This document shows positions 1-10,140 of a DNA stretch of 20,081 nt, piece by piece; the first letter of the stretch is position 1, and each line of letters opens with the position of its first letter. Origin of the DNA: Lobulomyces angularis. Taxonomy: Eukaryota > Chytridiomycota > Chytridiomycetes > Lobulomycetales > Lobulomycetaceae. The notes under the pieces were generated by a model that did no database searches, was not told the origin of the DNA, and saw only the letters and a program-made list of their open reading frames with translations. The stretch is from assembly GCA_027604685.1 (NCBI GenBank), contig JADHYX010000308.1, positions 6,688 through 26,768 on the forward strand. Reading direction: 5' to 3'. Made by a program: the position numbers and the translations under genes.

Positions 1-829
1 TTTTTTTTTAGAATCGTGTATGAAATAAAACTAGTAAAATCTATTGTTAATGATTTTTGTGTGATCTATTATTACAAAACTTAAACTTTTAGAACCCTTT
101 AGTAGATCAAATGCATTATATTTTAAGACTTTATACTGAATTAAAATTTTTATGGAAACTTAGATGTGATGTCTACCTTTTCTTGGTCCTTGTATTAATT
201 AGTTAATAATCGAAGCAGAAAATTGTCAGATGCGTTTTAGTCAACAAGAAGTTGTAAATACTAAATGTCAATGGTTTATGTGAATCTTTTAACAGAAATG
301 TTAATTCATGTTGCGCCATTATGCTGCTTATCGAATTTTTTATTGTAAAATCCATATACTTCGTTTGAGCTATTCTTTAATATTCTGCAGATTTGCCAGT
401 TTTTACACAAATTTGGTTGTATAAGAGTTTTGATGGATTAATAATTGTAGATATAACTATATTTTATAAGGTTTTTATTTTATCAAAAAACAATCCCTTG
501 TTGGTTTGTTCATGAAAAAAAAGACTTGTAACTTGATCACAATTTGTACTCATCTTATTATTATCACTTTAACGTAGATTAATTCTTTCTATCAGTCCAG
601 TGTTAGTGTTGTAAAACTTTATCTACTGAAATTTTAACTGATGCTTTTATAAATCTACAAAAAAAAAAGAAACATTTAATTAATTTCAAAACAATGAAAA
701 TTAAGAATTTAAATTTAAAAAATTTAATGAAATAAAAGAAAGTTGACATTAACTTTTTCCCTCTATCAAATTATGTTAATGAAGAAATAAACATAGCAAT
801 CAAAAAAAATTTTACTAATTTTTAAAAAA
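1..829. other. AT-rich stretch without recognised gene
   Basis: I see no open frame longer than about 50 codons on either strand and no exon-like segment with family similarity. The sequence is dominated by short A and T runs. It could hold the untranslated end of a gene lying to the left of the window, or an unrecognised non-coding RNA, but nothing supports either directly. Confidence 0.5.
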
Positions 830-900
830 GCCCTGCGTGGGTGTCGAACCCACGGCCTTAGCGTTAAAAGCGCCACGCTCTACCACTGAGCTAGCAGGGC
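830..900 (-). tRNA. tRNA-Lys (anticodon TTT)
   Basis: Read on the minus strand, this folds into a full 71-nt cloverleaf without an intron. The acceptor arm GCCCTGC pairs with GCAGGGC, the D arm is GCTC/GAGC around AGTGGTA, the anticodon stem TGGCG/CGCTA closes the 7-nt loop CTTTTAA with anticodon TTT, and the T arm is GTGGG-TTCGACA-CCCAC. The GGTTCGA box B and the D-arm box A are intact. A run of six T directly follows the gene on the minus strand (829-824 on the plus strand as A), a normal RNA polymerase III stop. The CCA end is not encoded, as usual in eukaryotic nuclei. The stretch from 901 to the kinase stop at 1199 is AT-rich with homopolymers and no gene. Confidence 0.95.
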
Positions 901-1198
901 TTGATTAATTCTTTAGAATTATGGTATTTATTTTTTTACAATTCTTCGAAAAAGCAAAAACCTCCAATTTAGGTACTAATTTAAAGATTGTCTTATAATG
1001 ACATACTTCTTTATCGAAAAAAATTTAATTCAGACTAATTTATCACTCATTAATTATTATTTATTATTAAACATTATTTATATTTCAAGAAATGTTTTAT
1101 TTTTTTTTACTAAAAATAATCCTGAATCTAATTGTATTTTTTTTTGGTTCAATTAAAAAAAAAAAAAAAAATACCGCTATAAACTTTTTAATAAATTT

Positions 1199-3334
1199 TC
1201 ATTGTTTTAAAGATTCTTTTTTTAAGTGATTTTTTCCTTTGTATGTAAAACCTTTCAAGAACAAAAAATAAAATTCATATTTATATATTTTTTTATTTTC
1301 ATTTTACCTGCAAAAGCAATTCTCTTTCTCATTTCTAAAACTTTTTGTTCCTCTTCACTAATACTTTCTTCATTATTACTATATTCTAAATTTAAAAAGA
1401 ATAAAAAAAAGCATTGGACAAAGTTAATCTTCATACCCATTTCCGCAAAAACATCTTTTTCATTCATTTCATCGAAGTGACTGGAATCAAGTTCACTTTT
1501 TAATATTGGCTTATACAAAGGATTTGCTTCTAATTTTTCAAAATCTATATTTCTAAACCAGGGATGAGATTTAATATCAGTAGCGTCTCCTTCCTGTGAT
1601 AGTTTTTCTTCGCCTTCATTTACTATTATTATTTTTCCTTGTCCTAGTCTATTTTCCTTATTACAGAGTAGCCATCTAATCAAGTCTCTAGCATTTTCAC
1701 TCACATTGGAATGTGGCGGAAATCGCAAAGTTCTTTCCCAATTTAAAATTTTTAACTTAGTTTGTTCTCGATTTTTACTACAAAATGGTGGAAATCCAAA
1801 AAGCATTTCGTAAAGAATAACTCCAAGTGACCACCAGTCGCATCCTTGTTTTAAAATAAAGTAAGAAGTAAAAAATTTTTTTTTAATTTAAGGAACCTTT
1901 GTCATAACCGTCTTCCAGCAACACTTCAGGTGCCATATAGTTATTTGTTCCAACAACTATATAAGTCAAACCAATTAATTAGCAAGTGTTTAATGTTACC
2001 TGAATATGACATCTTTTTTCTATGGTTGTCCCTCCAACAAAGTATTTGCTCATAAGGATTTTCCAAATCAAAAGGTTCGTTTTTATTTAATATATCCATT
2101 GATAAAGTCCCATTAACGTTTTCCAAATCTGTTGATTTTTGTACCCCTAAAAGTGTCACACGCCTCTGCTCTTTGTAGTAATCAGAATTATGAACAAATT
2201 TGTGATCAGTTGCTAAACCAAAATCTGACAGTTTCAAATTGCCTTCCTTCCCAAATAAAAAATTGTCTGGTTTTATATCTCTGTGAATAATCCCTAATTT
2301 ACTATTTTTATTTTTCGTTTTAGTGTTTTTTTCTTTAATTTTAGTACTGAGTTTCTTCAATTGCTAAAATCATTTGAGCACAATAAAACTTGGCAAACTC
2401 CTCTTCAAAAATATCCTTTTTTATTAACAAACTTAACAAATCACCTGATGAAAAAAAAAAATTAAAAAAAACTGATTTAAAATCACCTCCAGGTAGATAT
2501 TCCATTACCAAATACAGATAATCTTTATCTTGAAAAGTATATATCAACCTTACAATCCAATTAGCAATTTCCGATGCCTCACTTAATAAATCTCTTTCAG
2601 CTTTTTTTTTTTGTAAATAAAAATTAAGATATAATCTATCACATCAAACATACCTCTAACATGAGCTTCTTGATTTGTCATTAACATCGTATCTTTTTTT
2701 ATTATTTTCATTGCATAGACTTCACCAGAATTCTTTTCTCTAACAATTCTAACTACTCCAAAAGCACCATGTCCAATTACCTTTAATAAATCAAAATCAC
2801 TCAATGTTATTTTTTCTCTTAAGTTTTTTAAATTTTCATGTTCTTTTAAATTAAATAACTCTTTGATAGTTTTTTTTTCTTCAAATGGTATATCAATTTT
2901 TTTTAATTCCTCTTCTAATTGCTGCTTCCTCTTTGATCTTCCGAGTGGACCTTTATTGTTTTCAGAATCAAAATATCGTTCAAAATATATCTTAGTTTGT
3001 ACAGATCGCTATCAAAAAGAAAATAAAAATAAAAAAGGGTTTATTCATTTTTTATTTGAGATAATGCTTTAAAAATTACCTCTACTGTTGCTAAACTAAC
3101 TTTTTTTGGTGGTAGTTTTGGTGGTAAAGAGCTTTTAATTTCTGGAATAGCATCCACAGATGTTAAAAATTCTATTGCTTCTTGTTCAGTTTTGGCATTT
3201 ATCTTATGACTTTTAATATTTTAAATAGTTATTAAACAATTTATTTTTTATCTTCTTAAAAAAAGTTAGTACTTAAAGTTTTTTGGACCAGATATCATTT
3301 CTTTAGAAAAAGTTTTTTTAATAGGTGAAGTCAT
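1199..3334 (-). CDS. NDR/LATS-family Ser/Thr kinase with CRIB-like N terminus
   Basis: AGC-group kinase of the NDR (Cbk1/Orb6/STK38) family, which acts with a Mob cofactor in cell polarity and morphogenesis. My exons, 5' to 3': 3334-3273, 3209-3080, 3008-2654, 2600-2487, 2444-2348, 2301-2000, 1956-1897, 1844-1437, 1385-1308, 1251-1199; this gives 552 aa. Visible order: CRIB-like motif IS.P..F.H at 14-22; NDR N-terminal Mob-binding region about 65-130 (TKIYFERYF, basic, helical); glycine loop GHGAFG at 143; Lys165; HRDIKPDN at 259; DFG at 279; a long insert before Ser353 in [15 protein letters not shown], the NDR autophosphorylation site; C-terminal hydrophobic motif FAGFTYK with Thr538, the site phosphorylated by Ste20/Hippo-type kinases. 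The family is usually about 470 aa in short forms. All catalytic residues are present, so it should be active. Introns 2 and 7 begin GTAATT and GTTCCT; two introns (1386-1436, 2445-2486) are multiples of three without stops. Splicing is inferred by frame and conservation. Confidence 0.93.
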
Positions 3335-3904
3335 TATTTTTATCTTTTTAATTAAAGTTGGAAGTATATTAAAATTTTTTTTTACTGAGTTGAGTTTTTG
3401 TAAGTATAATAAAATTTACTCTTTAACCAATCAAAAATAGTAAAATATTTTTATGATACACTTTTAGCTTTGGTTCGCAGCAAAAAGTATGTTTTAAAAG
3501 TGAACCTTACGACCAATGCTAGATAAATAGAATTGAAATTTGTAAAGAAAATAGTTACTCTTTATGTTTCTTGCTGATTTGCAAGTTGCACCTTTTTACT
3601 TTAAAACAGCAAATATCACTGTTTTTAGTTTTAGATAACTCTTTTTACAATTCAATATAAATTGTTTTGCATATCACAAAAGTTTTTTTCGGAAGTAATG
3701 AGTTTATAAAACTAAACTTTTGATTTATTCATTTTTTCTATTTTAATTTTTTTCAATCATCATAGTTACTGTCTATAACATTTCTTTTATTCAATTTCAT
3801 AAATATTACTAATATAGCTATCAAATTCCTTAATTTAAAAGAATTTTTTTGTATGTTCAAAACAAACTCCCAAAAAAAAATTCTTCCTAGTAAAAAAAAC
3901 TAAA
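3335..3904. promoter_or_regulatory. divergent intergenic region between kinase and zinc-finger gene
   Basis: About 570 bp separate the start codons of two divergently transcribed genes, so promoters of both must lie here. I see no coding frame and no clear repeated motif beyond T and A tracts. This is a positional inference only. Confidence 0.4.
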
Positions 3905-5016
3905 ATGAAACCAAAATTTACTATCGAGAAGGCCAAGACAGACAGATCTAAATGCAAGGTTAACAAAAAGCAAACTATTAAAAAACCCTTTTACTTATCT
4001 ACTTTAATTTCTATTTAATTTTTTAAAGGTTTGCAATGGTAGTATAAAGAAAGAAGAAATCCGATTTGGTTGGAACATATTAGTCTTATCGCTTGCAACT
4101 AAAAAAATTAAAAATTTTAAGGATCCCAAGTAGTAGTAGCAAAGTCAAAATCTGGAGGTGAGGATCATACAGGTTACCTTTGGAAACATGTTTATGAAAT
4201 TTCTAAAAGAGAATGTGCAAAAATTTTATATCTCTACAACTCCTTTCAATTGATTCCAGGGATGGAAAAACTTTCCGTAAAAGAAAAGGATGAGTAAGAA
4301 TTAAATTCATTACTTTTAAAACAACATCCTTTTGCTCAAAGAATTGCTGAAATTTTAGGGAACATACGAAGTGGCGAACCTTTGACTTCTGCTAATCACA
4401 AGCCTTTACCAGAGAATACGGCATATATAATTGAGAAGGCAAAATCTGGAAGAGCTAGTTGTGGTGTTAGTATTTATTAAATCTCAAAGAACTTTCTTAT
4501 TTTTTGGAAAATTTTTAGGAATGTAAACAAAAAATTGAAAAAGGAACTCTTAGATTTGGGGCAACTGGTGGTAAACTTCAAAAATTATTTGAATACATTA
4601 GATTTTATGTTATATATATTAAAAAAATAATACAAATTACTTTAAAGGCAAATTGAATAGCACACTATGGAGACATTTAAAAGAAGTTACCAAGAAGCAA
4701 ATGCAGAATGCCAAATGGTTATATGGTGAATTACATCATATACCTGGATTATCAACTTTTCCTGAAAAAGAAAGGATGTCGTAAAAAAAAAAAAAATTTT
4801 AAAAAATTTTTAGGCCCAGTTCTTTTTTAAACAAAAATTTTTTTTTGTAGTCTTGTAAGTGATATCACTGAGATATTATTGAGCGAATCACCAAAAAAAA
4901 AATCAAAATTAAAAGTTGATGCAATTTCTGCAAAGCATGATGATGATACTGAAATATTGGAGGACATGGATGAAAATCAAGTGGTTGCAGAAAATAAGTT
5001 GCAAACTGGAGATTGA
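3905..5016 (+). CDS. Tandem PARP-type zinc-finger protein, no catalytic domain
   Basis: A 246-aa protein of seven exons: 3905-3958, 4029-4068, 4122-4293, 4342-4465, 4519-4570, 4648-4780, 4851-5016. It has two copies of the PARP-type zinc finger, a module that in PARP1 and DNA ligase III recognises DNA breaks. Finger 1 spans about residues 5-88 (IEKAKTDRSKCKVC, RFG, then LWKHVYE); finger 2 about 115-192 (IEKAKSGRASCGEC, LRFG, then LWRHLKEVT). The spacing and the basic FG turn match the family. In both fingers the fourth zinc ligand, normally Cys three residues after the His, is Glu (Glu57 and Glu160; the present ligands are C17, C20, H54 and C129, C132, H157). The tail is acidic with a lysine cluster (SPKKKSKLKV), a possible nuclear signal. 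No PARP, ligase or phosphatase domain follows within this gene. A nuclear DNA-end or chromatin-binding role is inferred. Its 3' end converges on the uL2 gene with about 240 bp between the stops. Confidence 0.85.
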
Positions 5017-5257
5017 CTTGTAATGTATTAAAAAAAATTTTCTTTATTTTTGTTTGTTTTTGTTTTCTCATTATTTTTTCATCATAAATTTTTTTTTGAA
5101 AAAAATTTCATATTTGTGATTAAACATTTTCTTTCAACACATTTCAATAAATAATTAAACATCCAAAATTCATAATTTTTGAGGAACAGAAGTTAAAATT
5201 AAGGAAATTAAATTATATAACATTTTATTATTACTCAATAAACTAAAATAATATATT

Positions 5258-6166
5258 TTATTCCTTAACTTTCTTGGTACCTCTAAGTAAACCAGTTCTT
5301 CTAGCAGCAATGAGACCAACTTTTTGACCAGGAGGGGCATCTCTAGCAACAGTAGAGGCGTGACCAATGTGTTGATGGTTACCACCTCCGTGAGGATGGT
5401 CTACTGGGTTCATCGCAACACCTCTAGTTCTAGGCCATGAATTTCGTTTAACACGATACTTATGATAAGCTCTACCAGCTTTCAATAATGGTTTATCAAC
5501 AATACCACCGGAGGCAACAATTCCAATGGTGGCACGACAATCTGAATTAATAACTTTTTTAGCTCCAGAACCCATCTTTAGTCTAGTTTTTCCTTCATCT
5601 GGATTGTGACCAATAATGGTGGCATAAGTACCAGCAGCTCTAGCTAATGAACCTCTGTCCCCAACTCTTTCTTCTACATTACAAATAATTGTACCTTCAG
5701 GCATGGAACCAACATTTAAAGTATTTCCAACATTTAAAGCGGCTGTTAAAAATGTTAAAAATACTTCTATTTAATAAAACATACCTTTTTTTCCACAGTA
5801 TATAAATTGACCAGTAAATAACCCTTCAGTAGCAATGAAAAGTTCTTCTCTTTGCTTATATTTATAGACATCTCTAAAGACTACTTTAGCAAGTGGAGCA
5901 CCTCTACCAGGGTCGTGAATAATTTCTTTAACTACACCTCGTACATAACCGTGTCTATAAAAAAAAATTTAAATTAGTATAAAAATCATTTAAATAGGTC
6001 AACCAAAAAAGTTAAAAAAAAAGGATCATGTAATGTACATTTAAAATTAAAAATACCTTTCACTAAAGTCTAAAGATCTTAATTTAGCGGCTCCTTTTCT
6101 AAGCTTGGTGTGAGATTTGAAAATTCCTCCAGCACCTTTTCTTTGAGTTCTAATAACGCGACCCAT
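5258..6166 (-). CDS. RPL2: Large-subunit ribosomal protein uL2 (L8/Rpl2)
   Basis: Cytosolic 60S protein uL2, which binds 25S rRNA beside the peptidyl-transferase centre. Exons on the minus strand: 6166-6057, 5954-5785, 5742-5258, giving 254 aa, exactly the usual fungal length. The start [14 protein letters not shown], the central [17 protein letters not shown] and the C-terminal [14 protein letters not shown] with its functional His cluster are all conserved. The two introns are 102 and 42 nt. Codon use is visibly more GC-rich than in the neighbours, as expected for a highly expressed gene. The next gene upstream is divergent. An additional intron in the 5' untranslated region is likely (listed separately). 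The identification is secure. Confidence 0.98.
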
Positions 6167-6181
6167 TTTTTGAAAAAGGAG

Positions 6182-6438
6182 CTATAAAATAAATAAAGAT
6201 TAAGTATGATATTTTTTAAACTTGAAAATTTTGAAAATAAATGAATGATTAGGGACATCTAAACTAGTCCAATAATTTTAAAATTTATAAATGGTTTCAT
6301 CCCATCCAGTTATTCAGTAATAAACTGAAATTATTAATTAAATGATGTGTGCTTTAACAAAAGATAAGAAATATTGCAGCGAAGTTTGAAAATGTACAAA
6401 TGTAATTTTGTTTAGCAGGAGGTAGAAAAATGACTTAC
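6182..6438 (-). other. putative 5'-UTR intron of the uL2 gene
   Basis: On the minus strand a strong donor GTAAGT (6438-6433) and a T-rich acceptor ending TTTATTTTATAG (to 6182) frame a 257-nt AT-rich segment that ends 15 nt before the uL2 start codon. Introns in the leader are common in ribosomal protein genes of many eukaryotes. I looked for a snoRNA inside and found no convincing C/D box pair. Only the splice-site consensus and the position support this call. Confidence 0.4.
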
Positions 6439-7149
6439 GTTTACTTTAAATGAGAGAAATCAATTGTGACACAAAATTTTTGATTATAAAAATTTCAAAA
6501 TTTCAATAGAAAAATTTCTTATGAAGCATTTGATAAACGCAAAATGTTTAATTACATACTACTTTAAAATAAAGTAAATTTCATTATTATCGAAATCGTT
6601 TAATGAATATTTTTTTATTTTCCATCTCAATATTGTGTTTAAAACATACACTAAATATCCTAAAGATTGTCTACAAAATTGTCTTACTCAGATTTAAGTA
6701 CACCATTATATAAAGGGTAATAAAGTCAGATAACGAAATTTTTTACTCATACTCTGGCGGACATTTTAAATTGAACAATTTTAACTAGCGTTTACAGTGT
6801 TAGAGTTATTTATTTTGAAAAATAAAGTAAACCTATTAAGCATCTAAAAGGCCTAATATTTGTAAGAACAAACGGCTAATTGGGAGTAACATTGAAAAAG
6901 TGATCAATTTAAGGACTTTTTAAACAAGAACTTTATATACTATATCTCAAATGGTACAGAAAGTTAAAATTTATGTATAGTTATAAATTATCCTAGGAAC
7001 CTGTTTTTACTGAAGATTTCCCTAGCACCTGTTCAGCTCTAAAATTTTTGAACAAATAGTTTTCTTTCCTTTTTCAAAATTTTTTTTTAATATTACGTCC
7101 AAAAACAAAAGAAAGTAGTTTGATTTTTTATTTAAATCTTAGCACACAA
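6439..7149. promoter_or_regulatory. divergent intergenic region between uL2 and SDR genes
   Basis: About 700 bp without a coding frame, between two divergently transcribed genes. Promoters of both must lie here by position. I see no recognisable RNA gene, no long inverted repeat and no repeated operator-like motif. Confidence 0.4.
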
Positions 7150-8813
7150 ATGGTATCAGTTCTTGTATTAGGTAGTGTTAACTCGTAAATAATTTCGTAT
7201 AAATAACTAATACCTGGAATAAAAGGTGGAGTTGGTTTTATCGGTAGGAATTTGGTGACATACTTAATTGAAAATAATTTCGTGGAATTTGTAAGAGTAG
7301 CAGACAAGGTGAGTTTCCGAATAATATGGCATATCTATTTAAGTAATAACTCATTTATTTATTAAACATTATTAGGTTTTACCAGCGACAGCTTACCTGA
7401 ACGAAAGAACCAAAAAAGCTTTTGCCGATCCAAGGGTAGAATTTAAACAATCAAATCTTTCTGATCCCAGTAATTTTCATAATTTTAAATTTTCATAATA
7501 AAAAAAATTTTTTTTTTCCTAATCTACGCAACAGATTTTACTGAGAAAATTTTTGCAAGAGATGATGATAAAACCTTTGATTATGTTTTTAATTTAGCAG
7601 CAGGTATAGTACATTTTTTAAAATTTTTTGTAGTAATTAAATGATATTATCAATATGCAGAAACAAAGTATGGTCAAAGCGAAGCAGTCTACAATGAAAA
7701 AGTGTACGGTCTTTCTATTACAGTTGCGAAAGAAGCAGCTAAAAAGAAAGTAAAGGTATTTGTTGAATTTAGTACTGCCCAAGTTTATGAAGCAGATAAA
7801 AAACCTTCAACTGAAGAATCAAAGCAAAAACCCTGGACTAATATTGCTAAATGTAAGGCAAAAGCTGAAGCTGAACTAAAAAAAATACCTGGGTAGATAC
7901 ACAATTATATTTATTTGACTCTTTCCCTTTTTTAAATTCTTTCTGCTTAGATTGAATTTAATTATTCTTCGTCCTGCGATTGTTTATGGTCCAAGTGATG
8001 TCTATGGAATAAGTAAAAAAAACACTCTTTTTTTTTTGTTCTTCATCCGTTTGCATATCTTTTTGCATAAGAAATACACAATCTTCATTTTTTAAAAATT
8101 TTTTCATCAATTTAGCTCCTCGCTTGATTGTTGGAGCTGTCTATAAACAACTAAACGAAGAAATGAAATTATTGTGGACAAAAGATTTGAGAATAAATAC
8201 TGTTCATGTTTCCGATGTGGTACGAAAGTATTCAAAAGAAATTATTCAAATTTTTTAGGTCAGGGCAGCATGGTATGTTACTGCAACCAAAGAAGAAGGT
8301 GGAAACAGATCTAGCCCTCCGAAAGAAGGAGGAGTAGTGTATAATTTGGCTGATGAAGGTGACACTGATCAAGGACTTGTGAACGATTTGATACAGCAGA
8401 TATTTGGTATAGACACCGGATTTCAAGGGACTGTTATGAGTACTTTTGCGAAAGTATGCCCTTTTCATTTTCTTATATTTGATGAATATTTTTTTTAGCT
8501 AAATTTGGAAACTGTGACAGAGGAGGTGAATGATAAGCATTTACAACCATGGGCAGAACTATGCAAAACAGGAGGTGTTGTTAATACTCCACTAACTCCA
8601 TACTTAGATAAAGAACTATTGAAAGATAACGCCTTGAGGTAAATTCTTCTGATTTTTTAACACTAAACCATTATATAAAGTGTTGATGGAAAAAAAATTG
8701 TTACGGAATTAGGATTTGTATATCAGGTACCCAAAATGACAGTAGAGAAGTTGAAGGAGGTGGTTGATGATTTTGTAGAATTGAATTTATGGCCAAAGGG
8801 ATCTACAAAATAA
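7150..8813 (+). CDS. Extended SDR / NAD-dependent epimerase-dehydratase-like protein
   Basis: A 377-aa Rossmann-fold protein of the extended short-chain dehydrogenase/reductase type (sugar-nucleotide epimerase-like). Exons: 7150-7171, 7226-7308, 7376-7469, 7535-7603, 7661-7892, 7951-8012, 8116-8219, 8259-8453, 8499-8638, 8681-8813. The dinucleotide-binding loop LGGVGFIGRN (residues 7-16) is formed across intron 1. FNLAAETKYGQSEAVYN is the usual NAA/NLA segment, STAQVY the Ser/Thr active-site strand, and LRPAIVYGP the substrate-side motif. The catalytic YxxxK is not there: in PWTNIAKCKAKAE the position of Tyr is Ile and no Tyr lies nearby. The C-terminal part is a helical substrate cap ending DDFVELNLWPKG. 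It belongs to a conserved eukaryotic family whose substrate I cannot name. The missing Tyr suggests a binding role or different chemistry. Intron 7 (8220-8258) is only 39 nt. Confidence 0.88.
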
Positions 8814-8817
8814 AAAT

Positions 8818-8833
8818 TACTGTGAAAACAGTA
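8818..8833 (+). other. perfect 6-bp hairpin with GAAA tetraloop, just after the SDR stop
   Basis: TACTGT-GAAA-ACAGTA starts four bases after the stop codon of the SDR gene. The loop is of the GNRA class. It could be a 3'-UTR structural element, or chance in AT-rich DNA. From here to 9111 the sequence is AT-rich, with T tracts and no gene. Confidence 0.4.
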
Positions 8834-9111
8834 TTACAATGAAAACAAGAATTGATAAAAAAATCACAAAATTATTTTTTTATGTTAAATTTCTCACTAT
8901 TTATTAATTAGTAAAAAATTTTTATTTTTATTTTTATTTTTTTGGTGACTTTAAAGTATAAAGTTTTATTTATAGCTTTACTTCTTGTTGTTTGAGCGAA
9001 GTCTAAAACAGATAAATAATTTACCATTGCAACGCAATACATGAAAAATCAAAGTTTAAATTTTTTTTTTCATTTTTTTTTTTTTTAAGAAATAAATATA
9101 ATTAAGGTTCA

Positions 9112-9906
9112 ATGAATATATTAAAACGGCCCAATGTATTCAATCAAATTAGAAACATAACGTATGGTTCTGAGGCAAGAAGTAAAGGTAAATATAGATG
9201 TTTTCTTTTGGAAACTTAAAAAAAGGTTCCCATTTATTGGTACAATTTGTAAATTTTTTTTAAAATTGGAAAATTTGAGAGTAAAATTCAGTTTTTGCTA
9301 TCTATTTTAAGATGAAGTTTAATAAATATTTTTTTTATTTTATTGCATTAGGATTAGAGTATCTTTCACTCGAAAATAAGCAAAAACACAAGTTCATTCC
9401 AGCAAAAAGAGGTTAACTAAGTTGGCTTTTTAAAATTAATATAATTTAATTTTAAGGAATATGGCAAGAACCAAAGGATTTTTTAGCATCAATAGGCAGA
9501 AACGCAGTAGAATTTTCAGAAAAGTTTACAAGCTGGGAACATTTGTTTCGATCAAACTCTACTGATATGAGTAAGACCCCTTAAATTGTGAATTATTGAT
9601 TATTAAACTATTACATTTGTTCATTTAATTAGAAGCATTAGGTATTCCTATAAAAACAAGGAAATGGATTTTAAATAACATGGATTGGTTTCAGTAAGTG
9701 TTATATATTTCTGTTTATGTAGTTGAATACTATCTTAACCTCAAATTTTTTTTTTTATTCTTTTACAAAATAATAGTTGATATTTTTTTTTAAGGAAAGG
9801 AAAAGATCCAGAGCCAATACCCATTCCAAAGCGAAGAAAGCAGCACTTAAAAGTTGCATTTGAAAAACGACAAAAGACATTAAAGAAGAGAGGTTTAATA
9901 ATATAA
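9112..9906 (+). CDS. Mitochondrial small-subunit ribosomal protein mS41 (Fyv4, IGR domain)
   Basis: A 140-aa protein from five exons: 9112-9187, 9352-9411, 9457-9570, 9633-9693, 9795-9906. It carries the IGR domain that defines fungal Fyv4/mS41, a component of the mitochondrial small ribosomal subunit: DFLASIGRNAVEFSEKF, then SWEHLFRSNSTDMKALGI, then IKTRKWILN. The N terminus (MNILKRPNVFNQIRNITYG) is basic, with hydroxylated and no acidic residues early on, consistent with a mitochondrial targeting sequence. The C terminus is strongly basic (KRRKQHLKVAFEKRQK), as expected for an rRNA-binding protein. Its length matches yeast Fyv4 closely. The first intron (164 nt) is the longest in the window. 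The gene lies in tandem between the SDR and CLASP genes on the same strand, without sign of co-transcription. Confidence 0.85.
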
Positions 9907-10140
9907 TGAGAATATATACACAATAGTTTTTTGTTTCCGAAAAAAAAATAAAAAAACTCATAAAAACATTGATTGTTTAAGATGTGTGAATTGTTAAAAT
10001 AAATAGAAATTCGCAGTTTTCAGTTTTAGTTAATTATATATAAACTTATAAAACTCCTTTGAGTGTTTTAAATACCATAAAATCAGTTGAAAGTTTGAAA
10101 GATTATATCCAGTTCATAATTAATTTATCTTAACAATATA

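Noticed and set aside
1226..1480. 84-codon plus-strand ORF over the kinase 3' end
   Set aside because: It is antisense to the C-terminal exons of the NDR kinase and to their T-rich introns; the Phe/Ile/Lys-rich product has no family features.
2583..2804. Kinase exon ORF taken as starting at a Met
   Set aside because: The codon is TTG (Leu) in an exon that continues upstream with the NDR N-terminal region to 3008; the true start is ATG 3334 after two more introns.
4865..5071. 68-codon minus-strand ORF
   Set aside because: Antisense to the last exon of the zinc-finger gene; no coding features of its own.
6240..6420. C/D snoRNA inside the putative uL2 leader intron
   Set aside because: One sequence resembles box C (GGATGAA) but differs from the consensus, and no CTGA box D follows at a suitable distance on that strand.
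8232..8468. 78-codon minus-strand ORF
   Set aside because: Antisense shadow of SDR exon 8, which is conserved in the plus frame.
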